DNA of 64,000 nt from Apium graveolens. Its lineage: Eukaryota; Streptophyta; Magnoliopsida; Apiales; Apiaceae. Under the pieces are notes generated by a model. It saw only the letters and a list, made by a program, of their open reading frames with translations, was not told the DNA's origin and searched no databases. The stretch is taken from the NCBI RefSeq assembly GCF_009905375.1, contig NC_133650.1, positions 148,459,346 to 148,523,345 on the forward strand. The letters run 5' to 3'. Positions 25,703 through 36,745 of this stretch are shown in pieces (within the stretch, counting starts at the first letter, position 1; every line of letters starts with the position of its first letter). The position numbers and the translations under genes are program-made.

Positions 25703-28038
25703 TCACAAAGACCACTCATGATTAGTTTTAAGGACCTGGAATTGCTTGGATCCTTTGGCCTTTTTAAGTTTGTTAACATTTGCAGCGGATTTAGCATTAG
25801 AGTTTATGTTAACAGTTTTATTATCAGAATTTGCAATATCAGACTTTGCATCAGAACTTACACTAGAAGGAATAATGCTAACTTTCTTTACAGAAGGATT
25901 TAATTGATAATAATCATAGTACAGACTATGATATTCCTTACAAGTATAAATGGAATGCCATAAACTACCACAATGAAAACAAGGATTTTGTGGCCTATAT
26001 CTAACAAACTGACTCTTAACTCCTGATTTTGAAGGTAAGGAGTTTATATTCTTATTCTTCCTGCAAAAAGAAGTCAGATGGTTAGAGTTTCCACAGTTAT
26101 GACATGTTTTTCTAGGAGCATTAGGAACAGGCTTATAATTGTTACTTTTATTCACACCTTCCTTTCCATTCCTATTTTTCCTAGGTGGCTTTACCTTGTT
26201 TACATTCTTAACATCTTTCAGCTTATGCTTAAGCTGCTTCTTGGTCATTAAGCCTATGTTAACTTCAGTTGGCTTATCCTGTTTAGGTTTGTCAGAAGTA
26301 ACTTTCTCCTTAACTTCTGAGTTCTCAATATCAGACTTTGGAGTTACAAACTTAACAGGATTTACCTTTGGTTTTTGTTTAACAATTATAGGCTCAGTTT
26401 CTACAGTTCCCTTACTGTTCTTATCATCTCCATAACCTAAGCCCTCTTTCCAGTTTCCACTACTAAGAATATCATGAGTTGCTTTACCAGAGTTAGTCCA
26501 AGTCCTGATAATCTCGCTTTCCTTTTCTAACTCAGTTTTTAGAGATTCATTCATTTCTAACACTTCATCCCTAACATAAAAGGCATCATCTCTATCTTTC
26601 TGAGTTTCATGGAACATGACTAACTCTTTTTCTAAATAATCATTCCTCTTTTTATAAGCAATATTTTCAGAAGTTAATCTTTCACATGTTAAAGTTTAAT
26701 ATTTATAACTAATGAAAATGGTTTTAAGATATCTTCTCAACTCAGTAATATCATCAGTATGAAAGGCATAAGTAGTTTGAGGTACCTTTAAGTCGGCAGT
26801 ATCAGAACTGCTATCAGTATTTGCCATCAAGGCATAGTTTTCCTCATCCTCAGAATCTGAAGCATCTGACCAGCTTTTCTTCTTTGTGACAAGAGCCTTG
26901 CCTTTGTCACTTTTCCCTTTTCTGCAATCTGGAGATATGTGGCCTTTCTCACCACAGTTGTAGCATTTAACATTTGAGTAATCTCCTCTGTCAGACTTTC
27001 CTCCTTTGCCTTCAGATTTTCTGAAACCTTTCTTATCAGAACTTGCACCTTTCCTGGAAAACTTCATTCCTCTCCTAAATTTTCTGTATGCAATCTTTGT
27101 GATCCCTTTCACCATAAGAGCACACATCTTCATCATCTCCTCATCAGGGTCGATCTCAGGTATACTTTCAGTTTCTGAGTCATCATCACTATCAGAACTT
27201 GATGACTCAGTATCAGACTTTATGATGAGAGCCTTTCCCTAACCTTTCCTTGAGGCAGCTTCTTTAGGACTTTCCTCCTCAACCACAAAGGCAACTGTCC
27301 TTGACTTTCTTCCATTCCTCTTGCTTCTTTGTTCCATCTCAAGTTCATGAGTCTTGAGCATCCCATAAATTTCATCAAGAGTTGTTTCCTCAAGGGCATA
27401 GTTGTCTCTTATTATTGTGGCCTTCAAATCCCATCTTTCAGGAAGAGCTAACAGGAATTTAAGATTTGAATCTTCAATATCATACTCTTTGTCAACTAGT
27501 GACAGATCATTCAAGAGTTTGACAAATCTGTCATATAAATCAGTTAATGACTCATCAGGCTTTGAGTCAAAGTGCTCATACTCTTGAGTGAATATTGTCT
27601 TCCTGTTCTTCTTGATTGAATTAGTTCCCTGACACCTTGTTTCCGAAGCATCCCATATCTCTTTTGCAGTCTTGCAGTTAATTACCCTGTTTGACATGAC
27701 ATTATCAATGGCACTACGCAGCAAGTGTCTTACCTTTACATCCTTTGCAATGGATGAGATATCTTCAGCAGTGTAATCACTTTTCTCCTTTGGTACAGAC
27801 TTGCTGGTTGACCTGCAACTTCCACAAAGAGTTTGGTTGGCATATATGGTCCTTCATAAATCCTGTCGAGATATTCTGGATCTGTAGCTTCCAGAAACAT
27901 AGCCATCTTTACTTTCCATATGGAATACTCAGTAGGTTTCAATATGGGAACTCTTATAGTCTCATATCGACTATGGTTTATGGTTTTTGGAGGTTCTTTA
28001 GTTTTGGTGGGCTTGGTTGGAGTTTCTTCTTCAGACAT
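25703..28038 (-). pseudogene. gag: gag of element A with three CCHC zinc knuckles
   Basis: The start is the ATG at 28038 (MSEEETPTKPTKTKEP), 42 nt from the primer site. The N-terminal part reads a PTEYSIWKVKMAMFLEATD segment and then the UBN2-type copia gag domain (WDASETRCQG, ESLTDLYDRF, TLDEIYGMLKTHE) to 27300. Three CX2CX4HX4C knuckles follow: CYNCGEKGHISPDC near 26970, CHNCGNSNHLTSFC near 26100, CFHCGSLWHSIYTC near 25985. A long charged, coiled-coil-like stretch separates the first two. Breaks are a frameshift near 27730 and stops at 27239 and 26696. The frame ends at a TGA (25703-25705) that also separates gag from pol in copies B and C. Confidence 0.85.
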
Positions 28039-28079
28039 GATTATTTTTGGATCTTAAACTGTTTGTGTGTTAACAGATA

Positions 28080-28091
28080 GCTCTGATACCA
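28080..28091 (-). promoter_or_regulatory. Primer binding site (initiator tRNA-Met) of element A
   Basis: The minus strand reads TGGTATCAGAGC, 2 nt from the 5' LTR end at 28094. Confidence 0.9.
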
Positions 28092-28093
28092 CT

Positions 28094-28716
28094 TGTTAGG
28101 TCACAAACACTGTAGAAGGGGGTTGAATACAGTATTTATCACAATCAAATCGAATATAAGAACTCAAGTAAAAGAAAACAGATTTTATTCAACACAATAA
28201 ACTCTCTTACAATATGGAACTGTCCTCTCTCAGTGATGAACAAATTATCACGACAGCTGCTAGAGTTACAAAGAATAATAACTTCGATAATCGTAACACT
28301 TATAGTGTAAACTCTATGCCTGTGTTTATATACTACATAGTTACAAGATAATCTTCTAATTGATATGGAATATAATTCTGCTTCCTAAAATATATATCAA
28401 CTAGTTATCTTTTCTTCCAAGTATTCTATTCTTCATAGAATTCCTTCTTCATGCACAATTCTTTCTATCTTAGTCTCGATCTTCTTTCCTTTCAATCAGC
28501 CGCCTGCCTTATCTGAAAGTCATCTTAAGTCCTGATATTATCTCCTGATAAATATCTTCTAAACCTTAAGTTCTGATAATTTAAGTTCTGATATCTTAAG
28601 TTCTGTCTTCAGTATAAGTGCTGATTTTCAGTTAAGTATTGATTTGTCCAGTAAGGTAAGATCTAAAAACTAAACACAAATCATATTACACATGACATTA
28701 TCAAATATATCTAACA
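28094..28716 (-). repeat. 5' LTR of element A
   Basis: It begins TGTTAGGTCACAAACAC on the plus strand and ends ATATATCTAACA. The right flank AACTA matches the left flank of the other LTR. It contains the presumed element promoter (TATA at 28324-28332). Confidence 0.93.
28324..28332 (-). promoter_or_regulatory. TATA box of the element A 5' LTR
   Basis: The minus strand reads TATATAAAC, followed by ACAGGCATAG. The same motif sits at equivalent positions in the LTRs of C (near 53660) and D (near 47429), and a related one in B (near 31035-31043). This is consistent with the U3/R promoter of the family. Confidence 0.7.
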
Positions 28717-30791
28717 AACTACAAGTGTAAATTGAATGCCAACTACTACCACAATGGAAACAAGGATTTTGTGGTTTGTAAAATACTGATCTTCCCCAAA
28801 CATTAGACTCGGGAATAGCAGTTTTCAGTTTCTTACTCCTCCTGCAATCAATAGCAAGATGATTAGTATTACCACAGTTAAAACATGTTTTTCTAGGAGC
28901 ATGGGGAACAAATTATAGTTAGAATCCTTAGAAATACCTTGCTTACCATTCCTGTTTCTTTTTGGACTTTTTACTTGAGGTTTGTCAGTAACCTCATATA
29001 ATTTCTTTTTCAGTTGTCTTTAGACAAAAGTCCTATGTTCTTTTATTTCTTATCAGCCTTAATGGTCTCCTTGTTTTCCTTTCTTTGAGTTTTATCATTT
29101 ACTACCTTTTCTTGGGATGCTGAGGTTGAACCCTTCTCAAAGGTATATTTGGGTTCAACATCTTCTGAAGAGATAAACTTAACAGGAGTCTTAAGGGTAA
29201 TTTTATTTTTAATGTCAACATCCTTAACTCAATCTACATAACCAAGACATTCTTTCCAGTTTTTCTTAGAATTCATCTCATGAACCTTTTTTCCTGAAAA
29301 AGTCCAGGCTTTAAGGGTTTTCCTCTCATTTTCTAATTCATGCTCTAACATACTATACTTAGCTTCAAGTATCTTTGCTTTATGTTTAGTTTTCTCACAT
29401 TCTTTTTGAATTTCAGTCTTATTTACTAAGTCAGACTCCAACTGATCATTCCTAGATTTTAAGATTTCATTTTCAGTTAACAGTCTATTGTTCTCTAGAA
29501 TCTTATTTTTAAAATTTCCATGGAGAGACTTAAGAATAGATTTCAATTCAGATATATCTTCAGTATCAAGAGAGAAGAATGAAGTTGATACCTTAGACTC
29601 GGAGGAAGCAGGAGTATCAAAACTAGCCATCAGTGCATAGCATGTTTCTTTATTTTCAGAATCAATTGAATCCATCCAATCCTTGCTTGATGTAATCAAG
29701 GCTTTGTTATTCCCTTTGTCATGCTTTGTCTTTTTGCATTTTGTAGCAAAGTGACCATGTTCATCACAGTTGTAGCACTTGATTTTTGATCTGTCAACTT
29801 TTCCAGCTTTAGAGTCATTTCCTTCTTTTCTTCCAAACGACTTCCTTTCTCCTCCAGTAAACTTCTTCCTGGAACTTCTTTTCTTCTGAGACTTCCCGAA
29901 CTGCATCCTCTTGAAACCCTTAACTAGCAATGCAGCCATGTGCATGACATCAGAATATGTCACGTTCTCATCAGTTTCGAGATCAGTATCATCATCAAGA
30001 TTTGATGATGAATCATCAGTATCTGATTCTGGCAGATTGTTCTTTTTCCTTGCAGCTTCAACAGACCTGTCTTTTCAAGCTTTAGCATTTACTTTCAAAG
30101 CAACTAATTTTCCCTTGTTGCTTTTCCTCTCTTTCCTTTGCTGAACTTCCAAATCATGAGTTCTCATCATGCCATAGATTTCATCCAGAGTGACTATTTC
30201 CAAATCATACTGATGTCGTATGATTGAAGTCTGAGTCTCCCAGTCCTCGTTCAAAGCTCTCAGAAACTTGGTGTTTGAATCTTTCAGATCGTACACCTTT
30301 CCCACCAAAGAGATATTATTAAGCAGAGTGAGAAACCTGTCATAGATGTCGGTGAGACTTTCATCAGACTTGGCCTCAAAATATTCATATTCTTGAATTA
30401 GAACATCCCTTCTGTTCTTCTTGATGGCCATGGTTCCTTGACACTGAGTTTCAAGGGCATCACAGATTTCCTTGGCAGTCTTGTAGGCTATAACCCTATT
30501 TGACATCACAGAGTCAAGACTGTTATGTAAAATGTTTATTACCTTTGCATCCTTCAGCACAGCAACTTTCTCTTCTGGTGTCCACTCAATCTTTTCCTTC
30601 AACTGAAGTTGTTCAGCAATAGTAGGAGTTCCAGGCACCAATTTTGTTGGCTTGTAAGGTCCATCATTGATTACGTCGAGGTAGTCTGGATTTGTAGCTT
30701 CCAGGTGCATGAGCATCTTCACCTTCCATGTAGGATATTCAGTCTTTTTCATAATGGGGATTTTAATACTTTCATACTTGTTCATAGACAT
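28717..30791 (-). pseudogene. gag: gag of element B, interrupted by A
   Basis: The preferred start is the ATG at 30791 (MSMNKYESIKIPIMKKTEYP); the frame is open further upstream into the LTR. It reads a copia gag: WKVKMLMHLEATNPDYLD, then a UBN2-type core (ALETQCQG, ESLTDIYDRFLTL, TLDEIYGMMRTHD) near 30480-30140. The first knuckle CYNCDEHGHFATKC is near 29770, then a coiled-coil-like stretch (29600-29300), a second knuckle (CFNCGNTNHLAIDC-like) near 28880 and a third (CFHCGSSWHSIYTC) near 28770-28725. Stops occur at 30075-30077 and 29229-29231. Immediately after the third knuckle the frame meets the AACTA duplication, and it resumes at 16386 beyond element A. Confidence 0.85.
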
Positions 30792-30837
30792 GTTTAGATC
30801 GTTTCTGATTGTAAATTTATCAGTTCGCTCTATCAAT

Positions 30838-31330
30838 TGTTGCCCAGTAGTAATACAACTGTTTAAGGGGGTTGGATACAATTGTATAGATGTTTCGAAC
30901 AAGTATAAAAATATAACAGTTCTTTATATTTCTGATAAAAACTGTTACAAACTCTCTCAAGAAATACTGATGTTCTTGAGAGCTACTAGGTCGTATGATA
31001 CTCAAGCTTATCACTATGTGATGACCTAAACTATGTTTATATAATACACAGCTGCTACAAATCAATCTAAGATATGCATTATCAATTACTAACAGAAAAT
31101 GATACATATCTTTAACTGAATACATAAAGTCCTATCACTCAGAACGTAACAGATATCCATCCCTCAAAATAAGGAACAGAATCAATCTTCATAACAGACC
31201 ACCTTCAGATGCTGATGACATGCAAATACTGATGATGCACCAAATCCTGACGACATATCAAATACTGATGACATATAAAATACAGTCAGATCCTGGGCTT
31301 CTTCTAATCATTGAGAATCAACTCGTAACA
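30838..31330 (-). repeat. 5' LTR of element B (493 bp)
   Basis: The plus strand begins TGTTGCCCAGTAG and ends AACTCGTAACA (TG...CA). A degenerate primer-site complement lies just left (about 30827-30837, CGCTCTATCAA), followed by the gag start. A TATA motif (minus strand TATATAAAC) is at 31035-31043. The partner LTR would lie left of the window beyond array G, so the boundary rests on termini and position only. Confidence 0.7.
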
Positions 31331-31938
31331 ATCACCTTTATATCTAATTAAATGTGATTTTTCAATTTGCAAATTTTTGTACTCCCTCTATTTCAAATTA
31401 CATATACAATGCTAAAAAAATTACACATATTAAAATATTGAATGTTGAAAAAAAAATCTTTTATATCAATATTAGTTAAATTAATCGAGCTTAATATGTA
31501 AAATAAGGTTAATCTTGAAAATATAAATAAAAGATACCGTAAATGAAATAGAGTTGATTTTGAAAATATGAACTAGGAGTATACGGGAAGTGTTTAAAAA
31601 TTAATTTAATATTACTGTTTTTTTATATATGTTTTGAATTTTATATTCATGAATTTAATTATTATATTAAAATTTAAATTTTTTATAGAAAAATTATAAC
31701 TTATAAGTTATGATTTAACAAACACGTGATCAAACATGATCAACTTATAAGTAAAATTATCCAAACACTTAAATAATTTATAAGTTACGATGTTCATATC
31801 ACTTATATGACACTTTTCAACTTTAATTCATAAGTTACACATTTTAAGAAATCCCAAACGGGGCATAAGTTTTTTAACAAAAGATGTTATTAACTAAAAT
31901 TTATAACAAATTCGTATCGATATATATATATATATATA
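31331..31938. other. AT-rich spacer between elements B and E
   Basis: Non-coding. It contains a MITE-like unit (31380-31582), an AT-rich stretch with repeated CTTATAAGT-like words (31690-31860) and a TA microsatellite (about 31917-31940) at which element E is inserted. No gene seen. Confidence 0.6.
31380..31582. mobile_element. Degenerate Stowaway-like MITE
   Basis: The left end TACTCCCTCTATTTCA resembles the terminal repeat of plant Stowaway (Tc1/mariner-type) MITEs. The right end read in reverse gives TACTCC, then about 25 other bases, then CTCTATTTCATTTAC. So the inverted repeat is present with an interruption. The size (about 200 bp), AT-richness and TA flank fit. The interruption keeps confidence low. 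Confidence 0.45.
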
Positions 31939-31940
31939 TG
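31917..31940. repeat. TA microsatellite hosting the left end of element E
   Basis: A TA run ends exactly at the TGTAACAGCCC start of the E LTR. The right end of E at 50083 is followed by ATATATATATATAT, so E split a TA array. Confidence 0.8.
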
Positions 31941-34900
31941 TAACAGCCCAAATCCGAGGTCAAGATTTGGTGTCACTAAACAATCTTTACATAAAATAAA
32001 ATAATAAACAAATAACCCCTTGAATTCGGATCATTTAAAGGTTATGGTATGAAACAAGAATCTAATCTTCTACAACTCACAACAACTAGAATACAAGTGT
32101 AAATACCTTTGTACTAATGCTCTTTGTCATATTCTTTTAACTTCTTCAACCTCTCGCAGCGGAGATTTCTCTAACTTCTGTTGTCTATTAAAGCTATTCA
32201 TTTTTATCCTTATCTGTTTCTGGCAGAAATAATAATTTACAAAGCAAGAGTGAGCCAAAAATGCCCAGCAAGTATATAAATTGAGTTTCAAGCATTAATA
32301 TCAAAAGAAAAACTTCTGGACAAAATCTTAAAATAATTTTAAAAAATTCTATTTATTTGAGTGAGTTGATCGAATAAAGGTTGGCTATCACCAGCCTTTA
32401 ACTATAAATTCAAAAATGACAAGCGATTCCCCGATTCATCTCCTGAATCAGGGTTCCGTCCGGTTTTTGGAATCATAAAAACTTTCGAGAGAGAATGTCG
32501 TTAATGGCGATCAATAATAAATTAGACTGGACACTAGAAACCAACATATGCACTATAACCTGCTGATCAGTTAGGAGATAGTGTGGATCTATACCCAACT
32601 GCAGAGACCCAACCAACATATGGGGTACCCAGGCAACTATGGCCTAATAATCAAGGGTTCGGGTTATACCCGTCCCGTATCGTAACCATCCAGTCCATAG
32701 AGTATTTTGATGTCAAATCACTTTGATTTCAAAACATCCCTATTCAGGGTTCGCAAATAACCCGGACAATAGGTATTTGCTTAAGAGATCAATTAATAAT
32801 AAAGGAACAATAATGAAGGGTACTTGCATAATTAAGAGTAATGGCAGCGAAATATAAAACAGTTAACTATTCTGAACTTAGAATATGAATAAAGTAATTG
32901 CAGTATTTTTCGAGAAAAGTAACGAATACTTGCAGTATTTAAAAGAAAGTTGGGGAATACTTGAAGTATTTAAAAGAAAGTTTGGGAATACTTGCCTCGA
33001 GAAGTTTTAACCACTATTATCGGTGGGCTTTCGAATTGCCTTGAACGTTTGGCCTTATCGTCAAACCACTATTCTATTCTGGGTACAATTCTATCCTTCA
33101 TGTCTTTCGATTGAACTTCGTTGATCTCGACGTCTAATCACTAGATCATTCCTAGTTCGATGTCGATACTCGAGTTTTCCGTCTAGGACCTACAGGATTA
33201 AAATACCTTAATTTAGATAATCATCTTGCTCAACATCACATCCCTAATACTTCTACCCATACGGTTTCACAACCCAACTCATATTTATATGTATTATTGA
33301 AATATACATAGCAATTATGGCTTGCATCTTCGAAACTCGGTTCGGTATTTATTTTCGGAAAATACGTATATTCGTTATTTTGAAAAACAGGGCAATCGAT
33401 TATTTGTAAATCATTTTTTCTCAATCGCGTTTAAGTTCATATAATATAACTATATACAGTTATTCGACATCTCCGATAATTATAGGTTACGTTCCCGTAA
33501 TTTCAGAATTAATTTCCCGAAAATCGGGCAGCGACTCCTTTGTTTATCGGCATACCCGTCGAAATCAAATCGACGTCAAACGCAATTAACAACAATCACA
33601 ACCACAACAACCAATCCCAAATTGCAATCCTAATCACCGATACAGATTCAATTATTAATTATTATTATTCATATTTTATTTTTCTTTTCGTTTTAAAATT
33701 AATGTTACAACTAATTTTATTTATTTATAATTTAGGACTCAGAAATAATTCATCACCGTCCACCGTCGGCTCGTCGCGGCTCATCGCCGACGGCGATAAA
33801 ATTCGCGGGTTCCCGATTGCATCGGGCATCCTTCGCGAATTTCATCGATTAATTGTTAATAATTTTCTCGTACGAACAACACTCACACACCCACACATAT
33901 ATATAGGTATATATATACACAAACGAATGGAACCACCAGGCTCACCGGAATCGCGGCGGCGGCAATCGCACGGTAGAACAGAAGAAAGCGGGAAAAGAGG
34001 GTGTATAGGATGAGATTAATTGAGAAAAGAAAGGAGAGAAAACGGAGATTACGAGAGAGAAACGAGAGAGATTTAGAAGAGAGAGAGATCAAAGAAGAGG
34101 GATGAAGTCCGGTTGGGGAAAACAGAACAAGGGGGGTTTGTTGTTGGTTTATTTATTTATTTTTTTCTTCTTTTTTTTTGCTTATCCCCTCTTGTCTGAT
34201 TCGTTCCTCGCTTCGCGATGTAATGATATAATTTGCGAACAATAGTAACTCAAAAGATTTTTAAATTAATTAATAATAATTTTTTTTTCTAAAATTTCCA
34301 AAATGATCAAAAAGTAATAAAATAATTTTTTTATAACTTTTAAAGCATTTTTGGAATGCGCATCAGACCCGCATTTAACGAATTAACGATCAAACGTGCG
34401 GTTAAATAGAAGCCAGAAATTTCCTGAAATAATTTTAAAATTATCCAAATTTTCCAAACTTAATAAAATAAAATTTTCGTGATTTTTGAAGCATTCTGGA
34501 ATTAAATACTAATTTTACAATTAAATGAAATTAGAAAATCATTTAGAGAAAAATAATCAATAAAATATTGATTTCTAAATTTTATAAACTCCTAAAAATA
34601 ATAAATAAAATTATAAAATAATAAAAATAATTTTAGAAACATTTTTAGCATTTATGAGAATAAATATTCAATAAAATCATTTTAAAAATAAAATAGTGTC
34701 ATACAGTTCAATAATTAATTACATAAATAAGGTTCGTATCCAAAAATTACCCAAAATCAACAATAAGGTAATACACAACTAACAGACCAATCACATATTT
34801 TATTTATTTAATAATTCAATAATTATATTTACATATCGGATTCAAAAAAAATAGGTTACTTAGCCGCTAAGTAACTAAGAAGACGATATAATTTTAATAT

Positions 34901-35458
34901 CATAATTGGATAATTATCAAAACAGAGTTTCTTATAAAATACTTTATACGAAAGTGAGGTAATAATGTCTCGCCTTTTAAGAATATGAATTTTTATCGAT
35001 ATATAAAATGATTTGCGTATCAAAAATTTCACGCCGGGACTCGTACAAGTCAAACCGCACCCCGGATCGAAAAAGTCAAAACACGAAAAATGTTCAGAAT
35101 TATCATATTAGGTTAGAAAGGAGTTTTCGGAAGAGTTTCGGGTTGTAAAAACGCAAAAACGGTTGAAGTGGGACGATTTCTGGTTCTAAAAAGTAATTTT
35201 TATAATTACGTAAAAATAATCATTATTAATTCTATAAATTCTTATAAAATCATACAGCAATCCAAAAATTGCCAGAAAAATACCAAAACAATCTATATTT
35301 TATTCTGGATAATTAAAGATTAAAATATCTAAATTTTTATCAAAAATAAACATTAAATATTAATATCAATTATCAAATAATTCACCAAAATTCACATAAA
35401 ATCATATAATAATTATTTATTGATAAAAATAATTACATAATATTTCTCAGACGTTACA
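31939..35458 (-). repeat. 3' LTR of element E (3520 bp)
   Basis: It starts TGTAACAGCCCAAATCC and ends CAGACGTTACA on the plus strand. The part 33258-35458 matches 47665-50083 apart from about 268 bp present only there (near 48280-48550), about 49 bp present only here (near 35228-35276) and scattered substitutions. Frames such as 33540-34013 recur in both copies without resembling any protein. Confidence 0.85.
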
Positions 35459-35475
35459 TCCTTCCCCCCTTAAAA
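35459..35475 (-). promoter_or_regulatory. Polypurine tract of element E
   Basis: The minus strand reads TTAAGGGGGGAAGGA directly before TGTAACGTCTGAG, the LTR start. Confidence 0.8.
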
Positions 35476-36489
35476 GGATTCTGTCCTCTGAATCATGCTA
35501 AGGAGCAGACCAAGCTATTTTTCGAGTATCTTACTTAAAATTTCTCGGAACTCATCACCTTAATCACCATTCAATGGTCCCCTACCATCATCAAATTTAT
35601 CAGTTGCTCATGCAATCCCTAACTCAATCTTTACTTCATACAATTGGAGCTATATCTTTCTTCATGGTCATACACACATGAATGTCTTATAGATTCGTTA
35701 TACCTGTGACAACAAGACCAACTCATTCATAATCATTCTATCTATCTTATTATCTCAAAGGACTAACTTAATTCACACTAATATCCTTTTCTGTCTAATT
35801 ACAATCATTCGTGTTCATGAACTTTCTATTTTCACTGACTGTTCTATTTTGCGTTTCAGGCCTTTTTCTCTTCGATTAGCCTGACCCATGATCGTTTTCA
35901 ATCGTATTCGAAAATCTTTAATCGGTTTCTTGCATTTTCTATTCGTCTGCGCCCGATATCCTGAGCTCATGACATCTGATGCTTCGGAATATTCTACATC
36001 TATTTAAAAGCTAAAAAGGAAAATATCGGCAATTACATTTAACTCACCACTTGGTGATATACTTCAATTTCTTTTCAATCACCATCAAGTATATTCATTG
36101 AGCGAGAATCTGTTACTATCTGAAAGGAAATATTAATTTGGAACGGAATGAATCATAACTTCATCCAAAACCCGGTCTTTTGGTACTTATACTCATTATA
36201 TTGTCATATCAAATTAGATATCAACACGAACTTTGATGCTCACAATGTCCCATACTGAAGTCAACATCAATCATCTGTATTAATACCACCTTTGATATCT
36301 AACAACAAAGTAAGCATATCCCAGAAGACGGATCAAAACATATTCTTCAATTTCTAACTTTTTCAATTCTTTTAACCGTTTCCCCACAATCTTAATGGTA
36401 TTCACTCTTTTCTTTCTATTTGAAACATCTGTTCCTAAATGGACCTTTCCTATTTTGTATTTAACCACACACTGGAGCTCATAATCAAT

Positions 36490-36745
36490 TATAACCAGAA
36501 TTCACTCCTTTGAAGCTTAGAATGCAATTGTTACTTTTCAACCCTCCGCAGGCATATTTTTCAATGCCTAACTTGGTCTTCCTTAGTCCTTGAATTAGCT
36601 AGGATGTTATCAATAAATACAATTATACTATCCAAATACTGTATATTATGTTCATTTAATCTTCAGACTTACAATTTCTGATAATCGATGTGTAACTTCA
36701 TACCTCCATTCTTCTTTTTCTCATGATCACTTTTGTGCACAGCGC
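36490..36745 (-). pseudogene. pol: Ty3/gypsy reverse transcriptase remnant with internal deletion
   Basis: On the minus strand near 36740-36680 the translation reads KKNGGMKLHIDYQKL, matching the gypsy RT IDYRELN block. Only a few codons later comes SIIVFIDNILANSRTKEDQ (near 36630-36570), the catalytic FIDDILVYS block with the second Asp replaced by Asn. An ELQHSKLQRSEFW-like tail follows. Family members have about 100 residues between these blocks, so roughly 250-300 bp are missing. Stops are present. Confidence 0.75.

Larger units (their letters stand above)
16387..28716 (-). mobile_element. Element A: complete Sirevirus-like Ty1/copia retrotransposon (12.3 kb)
   Basis: The LTRs at 16387-17007 and 28094-28716 are flanked by the 5-bp target duplication AACTA (16382-16386 and 28717-28721). 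The sense strand is minus: 5' LTR, primer site (28080-28091), gag (about 28038-25703), pol (25702-22400), a spacer of about 1.5 kb, ORF3 (20859-17175), polypurine tract, 3' LTR. All coding regions carry stops or frameshifts, and the LTRs differ at roughly two dozen sites by eye, so it is not very recent. A long 3' ORF after pol is characteristic of the Sirevirus group. It is inserted in the zinc-knuckle coding region of element B. Confidence 0.93.

Noticed and set aside
31690..31870. A hAT-type MITE around repeated CTTATAAGT words and CCCAAACGGGGC
   Set aside because: No convincing terminal inverted repeats or 8-bp target duplication could be found by eye.
33540..34013. A 157-codon plus-strand frame in the E LTR, also seen at 47947-48489
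   Set aside because: It is conserved only as LTR sequence and its ends differ between copies. It is Asn/His/Ile-rich low complexity. Chance frame.
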